A stretch of DNA of 17,828 nucleotides from Caldimicrobium thiodismutans (GCA_002877875.1 PNIE01000038.1:1-17828); one strand, 5' to 3'. Shown: positions 1 through 8,731, counted from the stretch's first letter. Notes: generated by a model not told the origin, from the letters alone. A program made the numbers and translations.

Positions 1-1689
1 GATACCCTTGATAATCCAATTATAATTTTAGAGAAGCCTACAAGGAATATAGTTTATTCAAATGAAAGGAGTAAAGCTCTTATAGAGGAGATAAATCGCC
101 AGGGTATTTGCCAAAAACTTGATCCCTATGAAGAAAGGAGTATCGTATTAACGCTTGATAACCCTTTTCCTCAGATCTTTTTCGGAAAGTGTAAGCCCAT
201 AGGGGAGGATTATCTTCTTCTCTATTTTCAGGAATTAAAAAAAGATAAACCCTTTTCGGGATTTCTTTATGAATTAATAGAAGAGCTTCCGGTACTAGTC
301 TTTTTTATCAAAAATGAAAGGATTTTTTATGTGAATAAAACGGTGGAGACCCTTTTAGGTTATAAAAGGGAAGAGGTTATTGGGAAATCCATAATTAAAG
401 ATCTTGTATGGGAGATTGATATACCCAAAGCTGAAGTCCACTGTAAAAGAGTTATGCAAGGTATTAAAGAGTCTGGATTTATTATTGCTTTGAAGACACC
501 TGAAGGAAGATTAAAAAACTTAATCTGGAATTGCTTTTTAACAGCAGACTGGGAGGGAGAACCCATTGTTGTAGGTATAGCGGCTGATATTACTGAGTAT
601 CTTGAGCTTTCTAAGAAATTAGAAAATCTTCATAAAACACAAACTTTTACAGAATTTCTCAGAGGCCTTGTCCATGACTTTAATAACGTTCTTCAGAGTA
701 TTCTTTCCTATCTAAACCAATTAAGAAATGTTTCTCTTAGTAGGATGGAGGAGATTCTTACGGCTATTGAAAAAAATATTAATTCTTGGATTGATATTAA
801 TCGTATACTTATTGATTACACTAGAGAAAGCAAAGAAATAAGAGAAAAAAAGATAGACCTTGTGCAATTCTTAAGGGAAAACCTTGAGGTTTTTCAGTTA
901 ATTCTTGGTGAAAATATTCGTTTGCATATCAATTTAGGCTTTTATAAGAAACTTTACACCTATGGAGACTCTGCCTTTTGGAGATATATTTTTTTAAATC
1001 TTTTGAAAAACTCTAAAGATGCTATAGAGGGAGAGGGAGATATTTTTATTTATTTAAGCACCTATGAAGATACGCAGAAGTTGAAAAGATATGTCAAACT
1101 TTCTGTTAAGGATACGGGGTCAGGTATACCAGAGGAGATTCTTCCAAAGATTTTTGACCCGTTCTTTACCACTAAAGAGAAAGGAAGTGGCTTAGGGTTA
1201 TTTCTTGTTAAGCACCATATAAAAAATCTTGAAGGTTTTATAGAGGTAGAAAGCTCTCCAGGAAAGGGAACTACCTTTTTCATATATGTTCCTTTGTGTG
1301 AAGAGAACATAGTTTGTCCTCAAAAGGAATTAAATCTCAAAGATAAAGTATTTTTTATAGTGGAAGATGAGGAAGAAATACTTGAAAACTTAAGAGATCT
1401 TTTACAGGAAGAGGGAGCTAAAGTTTATACCTTTACCTCAGGAAAAGCGCTTCTTAGTTCCTGGGATAATTTAGAAAAACCCCATCTTTTAATCATTGAT
1501 TTAAATCTTCCTGACATAGGCGGACGAGAGATTGCTATTAGTCTTAAAGAAAAAGATCCCTCTCTTAAAATTCTTTTTATCACAGGAGATATTTTTGCTC
1601 TTTCGGAATTTCCTGAAGAAAAAATCCTTCTTAAGCCTTTTAAAATTGAGGAACTTTTTGAAAAAATCAAAAAGAATCTGAATGAATAG
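1..1689 (+). CDS. Hybrid sensor histidine kinase with C-terminal receiver domain, 5'-truncated by the window edge
   Basis: Autophosphorylating sensor kinase that should pass phosphate to its own receiver. The frame is open from base 1 (562 codons visible), so the GTG at 331 is only an internal codon inside a PAS domain. Visible order, by window codon: a PAS-like stretch at about 1-80; a PAS domain at about 90-200 (core ELPVLVFFIKNERIFYVN, then a GYKREEVIGKS helix); a dimerisation/phosphoacceptor helix with LVHDFNN, His at codon 225 (bases 673-675); an HATPase with N-box LNLLKNSKDA (from base 994), G1 DTGSGIP, F-box FDPFFTT and G2 GSGLGL; and a receiver from about 448 with acidic VEDEEE, phosphoacceptor Asp at codon 500 (LIIDLNLPD), ITGD and LLKPFK. 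All kinase and receiver signatures look intact. No transmembrane segment or DNA-binding output is visible, but the N-terminus is missing. It overlaps the next gene by 8 nt. The signal sensed cannot be told. Confidence 0.9.
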   Translation, partial: DTLDNPIIILEKPTRNIVYSNERSKALIEEINRQGICQKLDPYEERSIVLTLDNPFPQIFFGKCKPIGEDYLLLYFQELKKDKPFSGFLYELIEELPVLVFFIKNERIFYVNKTVETLLGYKREEVIGKSIIKDLVWEIDIPKAEVHCKRVMQGIKESGFIIALKTPEGRLKNLIWNCFLTADWEGEPIVVGIAADITEYLELSKKLENLHKTQTFTEFLRGLVHDFNNVLQSILSYLNQLRNVSLSRMEEILTAIEKNINSWIDINRILIDYTRESKEIREKKIDLVQFLRENLEVFQLILGENIRLHINLGFYKKLYTYGDSAFWRYIFLNLLKNSKDAIEGEGDIFIYLSTYEDTQKLKRYVKLSVKDTGSGIPEEILPKIFDPFFTTKEKGSGLGLFLVKHHIKNLEGFIEVESSPGKGTTFFIYVPLCEENIVCPQKELNLKDKVFFIVEDEEEILENLRDLLQEEGAKVYTFTSGKALLSSWDNLEKPHLLIIDLNLPDIGGREIAISLKEKDPSLKILFITGDIFALSEFPEEKILLKPFKIEELFEKIKKNLNE

Positions 1690-2584
1690 GCTTAAAGAAT
1701 TCTTAAATTATCTTGAGAAAGAAAAGAACTACTCTAAAGAGACCATTCGGGCTTACAAAGGTGATTTAGAAGACTTTTTAAGTTTTTTAGAGAAAAAACA
1801 ACTTTCTCTTGAAGAGATTGAGGTTTTTCACTTAAGGGAATATTTTTCCGAGTTAAAAAATAGGGGCTTTAAAGCCTCAACCCTTATGAGAAAGATCAGT
1901 GCAGTAAAGAGTTTTTTAAGATTCCTATCTAAGACAGGCTATCTGCCATCTAAAGCTTATGTGAAGTTTAATTTTGGAAGAAGCCCCAAAAGACTTCCTT
2001 ATGTTCCCTTGGAAGAGGAGATTAATAATTTAATTGATAATCTCTCTGAAGAAAATTTTTTAGAACTTAGAAAAAAGGCTATTTTTGAAATTTTTTATGG
2101 ATGTGGGCTGAGGGTTTCGGAAGTAGCTAATTTAAAGGTAGGAGATCTATCCTTAGAGGCTGGTTTCCTTAAGGTCAGAGGAAAGGGTAACAAAGAGAGA
2201 TTAGTACCTATGAATAAAAAGGCTCAGAGGGTCTTGGAAAAATACCTCATGGAAAGAGAGAAATTTTTGAAAGCTCTTTCTATATATACAGATTATTTAT
2301 TTATAAATCAAAGAGGAAAAAAATTAAGTACTCGATGGATTTTTGAGATAATAAGAAAGGAGGGTGAAAGATATAAACTTTTTAGGCTTCATCCTCATGC
2401 CCTAAGGCATGCCTTTGCAACTCATCTTTTAAATGCTGGAATGGATTTAAGATCTATTCAAGAACTTCTTGGTCATTCTAGCCTTGCAACCACAGAAAAA
2501 TATACTCAGATTCAATACGACTATCTTCTAAAAGTTTATATGACTTCCCACCCCCGAGCAAAATCAGAAAAAAGCTCCAAGTAG
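1682..2584 (+). CDS. xerC: Tyrosine recombinase of the XerC/XerD family
   Basis: Site-specific recombinase, probably resolving chromosome dimers at a dif site before division. At 300 aa it has the usual Xer length. An N-terminal SAM-like DNA-binding domain covers about residues 1-90 and the catalytic domain about 105-285. The full catalytic set is visible: R144 (CGLRVSEV), K168 (RGKGNKER), H239 and R242 (HPHALRHAF), H265 (LLGHSS) and nucleophile Y274 (TTEKYTQ). The ATG lies 5 bases before the kinase stop codon, an 8-nt overlap that suggests translational coupling. The short length, standard Xer architecture and lack of attachment sites or cargo argue for the housekeeping enzyme rather than a phage or integron integrase. 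XerC and XerD cannot be told apart from sequence alone, and a single-recombinase system is possible. The stop codon sits in the loop of a terminator-like hairpin. Confidence 0.9.
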   Translation: MNRLKEFLNYLEKEKNYSKETIRAYKGDLEDFLSFLEKKQLSLEEIEVFHLREYFSELKNRGFKASTLMRKISAVKSFLRFLSKTGYLPSKAYVKFNFGRSPKRLPYVPLEEEINNLIDNLSEENFLELRKKAIFEIFYGCGLRVSEVANLKVGDLSLEAGFLKVRGKGNKERLVPMNKKAQRVLEKYLMEREKFLKALSIYTDYLFINQRGKKLSTRWIFEIIRKEGERYKLFRLHPHALRHAFATHLLNAGMDLRSIQELLGHSSLATTEKYTQIQYDYLLKVYMTSHPRAKSEKSSK

Positions 2585-2604
2585 ATCTTGGAAAAGGCTT
2601 TTTT
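2568..2604 (+). terminator. Intrinsic terminator-like hairpin over the end of the recombinase gene
   Basis: AAAAAAGC (2568-2575) pairs with GCTTTTTT (2597-2604), and TCCAAG (2576-2581) pairs with CTTGGA (2587-2592). The loop is TAGAT, containing the xer stop codon, and there is a 4-nt bulge (AAAG, 2593-2596) on the 3' side. The six T residues that close the stem could serve as the U-tract. This would separate the kinase-xer unit from lysS. The A-rich base, the bulge and the lack of a T-run beyond the stem make the call uncertain. Confidence 0.4.
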
Positions 2605-2615
2605 GGTAATAAAAT
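2588..2615 (+). promoter_or_regulatory. Possible lysS promoter
   Basis: TTGGAA (2588-2593) and TAAAAT (2610-2615) are 16 nt apart and lie just upstream of lysS. They overlap the 3' half of the preceding hairpin. The sequence is AT-rich, so a chance match is quite possible. The support is the position between a terminator-like element and a gene with a strong ribosome-binding site. Confidence 0.25.
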
Positions 2616-2643
2616 TTTAAAAAATTTTTCACTGGAGGCGGAA

Positions 2644-4137
2644 ATGAGCGAAGAATCTCAGGTTATAAAGGTTCGTTATGAAAAGCTTGAAAAACTTATT
2701 TCTCAGGGAATAAATCCTTATCCGAATGATTTTAGGCCCAAAGATAAAGCTAAGTATATTAAGGAAAAATATGCTGAGCTAACTCCTGAGGAACTTGAGA
2801 AGAGGAATAACGAATTTGTTTTGGCTGGAAGAGTAATGTCTAAGAGAGAGATGGGTAAACTTATTTTTTCTCATATCCTTGATGAGACAGGAAAAATCCA
2901 GATTCTTCTTGCTAAAAATGAGCTTTCTTCAGAACAATTTGACTTTTTTAAAAAAATGATAGATATCGGAGATATTATTGGTGTAACAGGAAGAGTTATA
3001 AAAACTAAAACTGGTGAGGTAACTATTCTTGTCAAAAATTTTAAGCTTCTTACTAAATCACTTCGTCCCCTTCCTGAAAAATTTCATGGTCTAAAGGATG
3101 TGGAATTGAGATATCGTATGAGATATCTTGATCTCATAATGAATGAAAGAACGCGAGAAATCTTTCGTACAAGAACACGTATTATTCAGTATATTAGAGA
3201 TTATCTTATATCCGAGGGCTTTCTTGAAGTGGAAACACCGATGATGCATCCCATTGTTGGAGGAGCTGCAGCTAAACCCTTTGTCACTTATCACCATGTC
3301 CTTGATATGAATCTTTATCTAAGAATTGCACCTGAGCTCTATCTCAAAAGATTAATTGTAGGGGGGTTTGAAAAGGTTTTTGAATTGAATAGAAATTTCC
3401 GGAATGAAGGGGTTTCAAGTAGGCACAATCCCGAATTTACTATGCTTGAATTTTATGAGGCCTATGCTACTTATGAAGATCTTATGAAAAGAACTGAGGA
3501 ACTCTTTTATGGGCTTGCCATTGATCTTAAAGGATCCCCTCAAGTTGAGTATCAAGGTGAAATTATAGATTTTACGCCTCCTTTTAAAAGGGTGAAATTT
3601 CTTGAGGCCTTGGTTGAAATTGGGGGCATCCCCAGAGAGATTTTAAGAGAAAAAGAGAAACTTCTTAATTTTGCTGAAGAAAAGGGTATAGAATTAAATG
3701 TTAAGGATCCAAGAATTGGAAAATGGTGGACCAAACTTTTTGAAGAATTAGTTGAGCCAAAACTTATTCAGCCCACCTTTGTGCTTGAGTATCCCATTGA
3801 GGTTTCCCCTCTTGCAAGAAGGAGTGATAAAAACCCTGAAGTGGCAGAAAGGTTTGAGTTGTATATTGCTGGGAAAGAAGTAGCAAATGCCTTTTCCGAG
3901 CTTAATGATCCTCAGGATCAAAAAAGACGATTTGAGGAACAGCTAAAATTTAGAGAGGTAGATGAGGAAATCCCTCCAGAAATAGACTATGATTTTATAA
4001 GAGCCCTTGAATATGGTATGCCTCCTTGCGCAGGAGAAGGTATTGGTATCGACAGGGTAGTTATGATTTTTATAGACTCTCCCTCTATTAGAGAAGTCAT
4101 CCTTTTCCCTCACCTGAGACGAAGAGAAGATCTGTGA
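2644..4137 (+). CDS. lysS: Lysyl-tRNA synthetase, class II
   Basis: Charges tRNA-Lys with lysine in the cytoplasm, by ATP-dependent lysyl-adenylate formation. The protein has 497 aa, normal for bacterial LysS. An N-terminal anticodon-binding OB fold lies at about 55-140 (VLAGRVMSKREMGKLIFSHI, then DETGKIQILL). The class II core follows: motif 1 around 178-200 (ending in VETPMM), motif 2 around 250-272 (RNFRNEGVSSRHNPEFTMLE) and motif 3 near 463-480 (GEGIGIDRVVM). C-terminal ILFPHLRRRE is typical of the family. The ATG has a strong GGAGG (2634-2638) at 5-nt spacing. The gene begins a run with lolC/E, lolD and bamA, and its TGA overlaps the next GTG by 4 nt (GTGA), so the permease is probably translationally coupled. 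Gene orders of the type lysS-lol-bamA are known in deltaproteobacteria such as Geobacter, which fits this setting. Confidence 0.97.
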   Translation: MSEESQVIKVRYEKLEKLISQGINPYPNDFRPKDKAKYIKEKYAELTPEELEKRNNEFVLAGRVMSKREMGKLIFSHILDETGKIQILLAKNELSSEQFDFFKKMIDIGDIIGVTGRVIKTKTGEVTILVKNFKLLTKSLRPLPEKFHGLKDVELRYRMRYLDLIMNERTREIFRTRTRIIQYIRDYLISEGFLEVETPMMHPIVGGAAAKPFVTYHHVLDMNLYLRIAPELYLKRLIVGGFEKVFELNRNFRNEGVSSRHNPEFTMLEFYEAYATYEDLMKRTEELFYGLAIDLKGSPQVEYQGEIIDFTPPFKRVKFLEALVEIGGIPREILREKEKLLNFAEEKGIELNVKDPRIGKWWTKLFEELVEPKLIQPTFVLEYPIEVSPLARRSDKNPEVAERFELYIAGKEVANAFSELNDPQDQKRRFEEQLKFREVDEEIPPEIDYDFIRALEYGMPPCAGEGIGIDRVVMIFIDSPSIREVILFPHLRRREDL

Positions 4138-5354
4138 AAGCTAGACTTCCCTGGGAAATCTGGTTAGCACTTAAGTATCTTCTCTCTCCGAAAAGGGAGC
4201 GTTTTACAGGAATTATAACCATACTTGCTTTAATAGGGGTAGTTTTAAGTGTTGCTTCCTTGACAGTGGTTAATGGGGTGATTACAGGTTTTAAAGAGAT
4301 CATCACTGAAAAAATTCTTAGTTTAAATCCCCATTTAAGTATTAGCTTTTATTCTCCTCAGGAAGGTAAAAAAATACTTCAAACAATAGAACAAAGCATA
4401 CCTAAAAAGGAGATCAAAAGCCTTCAGCTTATTTCAGTGGAGCAGGGCCTTATTATAAAGTCAGGAAACCCTGTAGGGATCATACTTAAAGCTGTAGATT
4501 TAAAAGAATATGCCAAAGAGAAGGGCTTTAAATATTTTAATATGGAGAAGTTTTCCAAGGAAGATAAATATCTCCCCGTTATTGTTGGTGCTCGCTTGAG
4601 AGACAAACTTGGAATAGCCCAAGGAGAAACCCTTTCTTATCTAACCCTCGAGGGTTTCTATACTCCCTTTGGTTTTTTTCCTAAGGTTTCTACTTTAAAG
4701 GTAGTTGGTTTTTTTGAAACAGGTCTATACGATTATGACTTAAATCTTGTTTTTACCTCCTTTGAAATTTTTACTTACAAAAAAAATCCCCAAAATTTTT
4801 CATTCGAAATAAAACTTAAGGATCCCTTTAAGTCCAATGAATATAAAAAAATACTTTTAAAAAATTTTGGTCTTTCTTATTTTATTTTGGATTGGCAAGA
4901 GTGGAATAAAAATCTTTTTTCAGCTTTAAAACTGGAAAAACTTGGGTTATTTGTAGTGCTAAGTCTTATGGTTGCTGTTTCACTTTTTACTATTCTTTCT
5001 GCTATGATCATGCTTGTATCGGAAAAGAGCCTTGATATTGCTATTTTAAGAGCCCTTGGGGCAACTTCAAAGAGTATATTAAAAATATTCTTTTTGGCAG
5101 GATTTATTTTATCTTTAACAGGTGTTATTCTTGGATTGTGCTTAGGAGTTCTAACTGGACTCTTACTTTCCAAGTACCCTGTAATTAAACTTCCTGGTGA
5201 AGTCTATCCTGTGGAATACATGCCCATAAGTCTTAAAATTTTTGACCTTGTGATTATAAGTTTGGTTACCATTCTAATAAGTCTTCTGTCTTCCCTTTAT
5301 CCTGCTAAAAAGGCCTCGCTCATGCATCCAGCAGAAATTTTGAGAAAGGAATAA
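4134..5354 (+). CDS. lolE: LolC/LolE-type permease of the lipoprotein-releasing ABC transporter
   Basis: Inner-membrane subunit that extracts outer-membrane lipoproteins for hand-off to LolA, powered by LolD. The protein has 406 aa. The N-terminal WEIWLALKYLLSPKRERF leads into TM1 (about 25-47), followed by a large periplasmic domain (about 50-270) and three C-terminal helices at about 273-296, 317-346 and 370-389, the FtsX/MacB fold. The end, YPAKKASLMHPAEILRKE, is typical of LolC/E. The start is the GTG overlapping the lysS TGA by 4 nt, and GAGAAGA lies a few bases upstream as a weak ribosome-binding site. Only one permease is present here. Either the transporter is a homodimer (LolF-like) or a second permease is encoded elsewhere. 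LolC and LolE cannot be distinguished, so the symbol is provisional. Confidence 0.9.
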   Translation: MKARLPWEIWLALKYLLSPKRERFTGIITILALIGVVLSVASLTVVNGVITGFKEIITEKILSLNPHLSISFYSPQEGKKILQTIEQSIPKKEIKSLQLISVEQGLIIKSGNPVGIILKAVDLKEYAKEKGFKYFNMEKFSKEDKYLPVIVGARLRDKLGIAQGETLSYLTLEGFYTPFGFFPKVSTLKVVGFFETGLYDYDLNLVFTSFEIFTYKKNPQNFSFEIKLKDPFKSNEYKKILLKNFGLSYFILDWQEWNKNLFSALKLEKLGLFVVLSLMVAVSLFTILSAMIMLVSEKSLDIAILRALGATSKSILKIFFLAGFILSLTGVILGLCLGVLTGLLLSKYPVIKLPGEVYPVEYMPISLKIFDLVIISLVTILISLLSSLYPAKKASLMHPAEILRKE

Positions 5355-5355
5355 A

Positions 5356-6036
5356 ATGTTTGTAGAACTAAAAAACATAAAAAAAGTTTTTTTTAACGGA
5401 GACAAGCCTATAGAGATACTAAAGGGAGTAGAATTAAAAGTAGAAAAGGGGGAAAAGATTGCCATAGTTGGACCTTCAGGTTCAGGAAAAACCACCCTTT
5501 TAAACATTATAGGAACCATTGACAAGCCAACCACTGGAGAAATCTTTTTTAATGGAGTAGGCATAGATTATCAAGATGATGAAAAACTCTCCTTTTTCAG
5601 AAGAAAAAAGATTGGGTTTGTCTTTCAGTTTTACCATCTTCTTCCTGAACTTAACGTCTTTGAAAATCTTATAATTCCAGGCCTTATTGAAGGTTTGTCA
5701 TGGATGGAAATTGAAAGGACAGCCAAAGAACTTCTTGAAAAATTAAGACTTATACCTAAGAAGGACGCAAGAGTTTATACCCTTTCTGGTGGCGAAAGGC
5801 AAAAACTTGCTATTGGAAGGGCCCTTTTTTTGAAGCCTGAGCTTCTCCTTGCAGATGAACCCACGGGAAATCTTGATCCTGAAAGTGCCAAGGAAATCAT
5901 TAATCTTTTTATTGAATTGAATCAAGAATTAAAAATAACTTTAATTCTTGTTACTCACAATATGGAAATTGCAAAAAAGATGGACAAGGTCTATTTACTT
6001 AAAGAGGGTTTTCTTGTAGAATATAATAAATTATAA
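5356..6036 (+). CDS. lolD: Lipoprotein-releasing ABC transporter ATPase LolD
   Basis: Cytoplasmic ATPase that drives lipoprotein release by the adjacent permease. The 226-aa protein has every ABC signature: Walker A GPSGSGKTT (39-47), Q-loop Q91 in FVFQFYHLLPELNVFEN, signature LSGGERQ (143-149), Walker B LLLADEP with D167/E168, D-loop GNLD and switch His201 (VTHN). The FYHLLPELNVFEN segment and short length place it in the LolD/MacB/FtsE group. Position directly behind a LolC/E-type permease decides for LolD. The ATG lies one base after the permease stop codon, with AAGGA (5346-5350) inside the upstream coding end at 5-nt spacing, so the two genes are certainly cotranscribed. Confidence 0.94.
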   Translation: MFVELKNIKKVFFNGDKPIEILKGVELKVEKGEKIAIVGPSGSGKTTLLNIIGTIDKPTTGEIFFNGVGIDYQDDEKLSFFRRKKIGFVFQFYHLLPELNVFENLIIPGLIEGLSWMEIERTAKELLEKLRLIPKKDARVYTLSGGERQKLAIGRALFLKPELLLADEPTGNLDPESAKEIINLFIELNQELKITLILVTHNMEIAKKMDKVYLLKEGFLVEYNKL

Positions 6037-6051
6037 AAAAGGGAAAATTCG

Positions 6052-8697
6052 GTGAAAATTCAAAGAATTATTAAATATTTTCTGATAGTCCTTTTAGAAT
6101 TTCTGGTGATTTCTCCTCTTTATGCTAAAGAGAAAATACTTCTTTATGGCCAAAAAAGCTTTGGAGAACCTATAAAAGAAGAGGTTTTGAAAAAATATCT
6201 TGAAGGCCTCAAAAAGAAATTATCCGAAGAAAATTATGACCTTGAAATAAAACCCCTTTCAGAAAAAGAGGCTCTCTCACTTCTTAAGGCTGGTGAATAT
6301 TTTGGCATTGGAGAAGTTAGAATTACCCTAATCAAAGATTCTCTTAGCCTTGATTGGAAAATTTATCGCACAGGAAAAAGGAATCCTTATTATTTTTTTG
6401 TAACGGGAAAGGTAGCAAATTTAGAAGACCTTTTTGAGGAAACTCTAAAGGCATTAAAAGGAATTTTAGAAGAAAAGATAATTATTGAAGAGATTAGGTT
6501 TTCAGGTAACAAAAGAATTGGCGAAGACATACTTTTGCCAAAGCTTAAAAGTAAGCCTGGAGATCTTCTTAATTTCGAAACCCTTAATGAAGATTTAAAA
6601 ACTCTTTTTAAACTTGGATATTTTGAAGAAGTTGAGGTTGAGCTTGATGAAGGTGAAAAAGGGGCAGTTATTACTTTTAAAGTTACGGAAAGACCCTCTA
6701 TTAAAGCCATTACTTTTAAGGGAATAAAGGAGGCCAAAAAAGAAGACCTTGCTAAAATTATTGAAATAAAAGTAGGAGAAATCCCTACTCCTGAAAAACT
6801 AAATAAAGCCTTAGAAAATATGAAAGCCTACTATGAACAATTGGGTTTTCATGGAACAGAGATCACTCTTGAAACCAAAGAAGTCAGCTCTACCCAAATC
6901 GAACTTGTCTTTAATATAAAAGAAGGAAAGAAAAAATATATTAAAAAAATTGAATTTGTAGGAAATAAGGCCTTTAGTAATAGGGATTTAAAAGGGTATC
7001 TTTCAGTTTCTGAGAAAACACTTTTTTCTCCTATCAAAAGATATGTGAAATATTTGACAGCAGTAATAAGCCCTGAGCCTCAGGCTGAACCTGGAGTTTA
7101 CAATTTGGCTTATTTATATCGCGATCTTGGGAAAATTGAAACTGCTTATAAGAACAAAGGTTATATCGAGGTAAAAATTGGTGAGCCCCAGATTATTGAA
7201 GAAGAGGATGGGGTGATTATAAAGATTCCTATTGAGGAGGGTCCGCAATATAAGGTAAAAGAAGTGAGGGTTCTTCAAGATCTTTTTCCTGAAGAAGAAA
7301 TTTACAAGAGATTAAAAACACAAGCTGGGAAAGTTTTTAGCCTTGGTGAGTTAAAAGAGGATGAGGTAATACTTACTCATTTGTTTTCAGATTATGGATA
7401 TGCCTATGCAAAGGTTGATACCAATTTTGAGAAGATTCCTGGTGAAAATGCCTTAAAGGTTACTTTTAAGGTGGAAAAAGGTCCTATGGTTTATGTAAAT
7501 CGTATAGAGATTGAGGGAAATACGAAGACCCGTGACAAGGTTATTAGAAGGGAAATCTTGCTTTCTGAAGGCTGGCCCTATTCAGGAAAAAGGCTTGAAA
7601 AAAGTGAGGAGCGTTTAAGAAGACTTGGTTTCTTTGAAGATGTACAGATTGAAAAGGAAAGAGGAGCCAAAGAGGAGGATTTGAATCTTAAAGTTAAGGT
7701 AAAAGAAACCCTTACAGGGACCTTTAGTGTAGGTGGAGCTTATAGTTCCAGTGATCAATTCTCACTTATTACAGAAATCACCCAGAGGAACTGGATGGGT
7801 AAAGGGCAGAGAGTAAGTATCTCAGCTAAGATTGGAACCAGATCGAGCCGCTATGCTCTCAATTTCTTTGATCCCTATTTTAAAGATACGCGGTATTCCT
7901 TAGGATGGTCTTTGTATAATTATGAAACGGAATATGAAGACTTCACTAAGGATAGTACAGGCGGATCAATTAGATTAGGTTATGTTTTTACCCCTGAGTT
8001 TTCAGCCTATCTCGGATATCGCTACGATGATAGTAAACTTAAGGATGTAGTTAATAACGCTTCGGTTATAATCCAAGAATCAAAGAATATTCATATTACT
8101 AGTGCCTTTGAACTTGGTGCTGTTTATGACTCACGCAACAGATTCTTTTTACCCACTAAGGGATGGTATCATGAGCTTGGTTTTTCCTATGCTGGAGGTT
8201 TTCTGGGAGGAGATAGTAATTTTGCTAAATTTACCGGGGAACACCAAGTATATTTTCCCATAAAAAATATTACAGGACACCTTGTTTTTGGGTATGGGTA
8301 TATAACAGAAGGATCTGGGAAAACCATACCAGTATATGAGAGATTTTTCCTTGGAGGTATTGGATCTGTTAGAGGCTATAAATTTGGTGATATTTCCCCT
8401 CGAGATCCTGTAACAGGTGAGAGAATTGGTGGAACAAGGATGTTTTATTTCCAAGGTGAAACGATCTTTCCTCTAATTAAAAACATTAACTTAAACGGAG
8501 TTCTTTTCTACGATATGGGAAGCGTATGGAGTCAAAAATATAGATTTAGTTCTTCTGAAATTAGAAAAAGCCTTGGATTTGGAATTCGCTGGTTTTCTCC
8601 TTTTGGCCCTCTAAGAATTGAGTGGGGTTACAATATAGATAAAAAGCCCAAAGAAGATAGTTCCAATTTTAACTTCCAGATTGGTGGAGGCTTTTAA
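6052..8697 (+). CDS. bamA: Outer-membrane protein assembly factor BamA (YaeT/Omp85)
   Basis: Inserts beta-barrel proteins into the outer membrane. It has 881 aa, longer than the about 810 aa of E. coli BamA. A signal peptide (1-25, cut after LYA) carries an odd Glu16 in its hydrophobic core. Residues 26-140 form an extra N-terminal domain. Five POTRA domains follow at about 144-215, 216-294, 295-399 (with an insertion), 400-478 and 479-553. A 16-strand-type barrel runs from about 555 to the terminal Phe (IGGGF). The conserved L6 motif VRGYKFGD is at 773-780. The start is the GTG with GGGA (6041-6044) 7 nt upstream, 15 nt after lolD. Position behind lolD places lipoprotein sorting and barrel assembly in one unit. 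The skp-lpxD genes that often follow bamA are absent here. Confidence 0.95.
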   Translation: MKIQRIIKYFLIVLLEFLVISPLYAKEKILLYGQKSFGEPIKEEVLKKYLEGLKKKLSEENYDLEIKPLSEKEALSLLKAGEYFGIGEVRITLIKDSLSLDWKIYRTGKRNPYYFFVTGKVANLEDLFEETLKALKGILEEKIIIEEIRFSGNKRIGEDILLPKLKSKPGDLLNFETLNEDLKTLFKLGYFEEVEVELDEGEKGAVITFKVTERPSIKAITFKGIKEAKKEDLAKIIEIKVGEIPTPEKLNKALENMKAYYEQLGFHGTEITLETKEVSSTQIELVFNIKEGKKKYIKKIEFVGNKAFSNRDLKGYLSVSEKTLFSPIKRYVKYLTAVISPEPQAEPGVYNLAYLYRDLGKIETAYKNKGYIEVKIGEPQIIEEEDGVIIKIPIEEGPQYKVKEVRVLQDLFPEEEIYKRLKTQAGKVFSLGELKEDEVILTHLFSDYGYAYAKVDTNFEKIPGENALKVTFKVEKGPMVYVNRIEIEGNTKTRDKVIRREILLSEGWPYSGKRLEKSEERLRRLGFFEDVQIEKERGAKEEDLNLKVKVKETLTGTFSVGGAYSSSDQFSLITEITQRNWMGKGQRVSISAKIGTRSSRYALNFFDPYFKDTRYSLGWSLYNYETEYEDFTKDSTGGSIRLGYVFTPEFSAYLGYRYDDSKLKDVVNNASVIIQESKNIHITSAFELGAVYDSRNRFFLPTKGWYHELGFSYAGGFLGGDSNFAKFTGEHQVYFPIKNITGHLVFGYGYITEGSGKTIPVYERFFLGGIGSVRGYKFGDISPRDPVTGERIGGTRMFYFQGETIFPLIKNINLNGVLFYDMGSVWSQKYRFSSSEIRKSLGFGIRWFSPFGPLRIEWGYNIDKKPKEDSSNFNFQIGGGF

Positions 8698-8703
8698 AGA
8701 GCC

Positions 8704-8731
8704 TTGCAAAAGTTTATATTCATATTATAAT
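8704..8731 (+). promoter_or_regulatory. Sigma70-type promoter of rpmB
   Basis: TTGCAA (8704-8709) and a perfect TATAAT (8726-8731) are 16 nt apart, in the 80-nt gap between bamA and rpmB. Transcription would start near 8738, about 40 nt before the rpmB ATG. This is the best promoter match in the window, in the right place for an independently transcribed ribosomal-protein gene. Confidence 0.6.

Noticed and set aside
331..1689. Kinase gene starting at the GTG at 331
   Set aside because: The frame is open back to base 1, and the GTG falls inside a PAS domain core (FFIKNERIFYVN), so the real start is outside the window.
1682..2584. Tyrosine recombinase as a sign of a phage, integron or genomic island
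   Set aside because: It has Xer length and motifs, no attachment repeats or cargo genes are seen, and codon use matches its neighbours.
360..6737. Minus-strand open frames inside the kinase, lysS, lolE, lolD and bamA
   Set aside because: They lie fully within well-supported genes, lack ribosome-binding sites and show no recognisable protein features.
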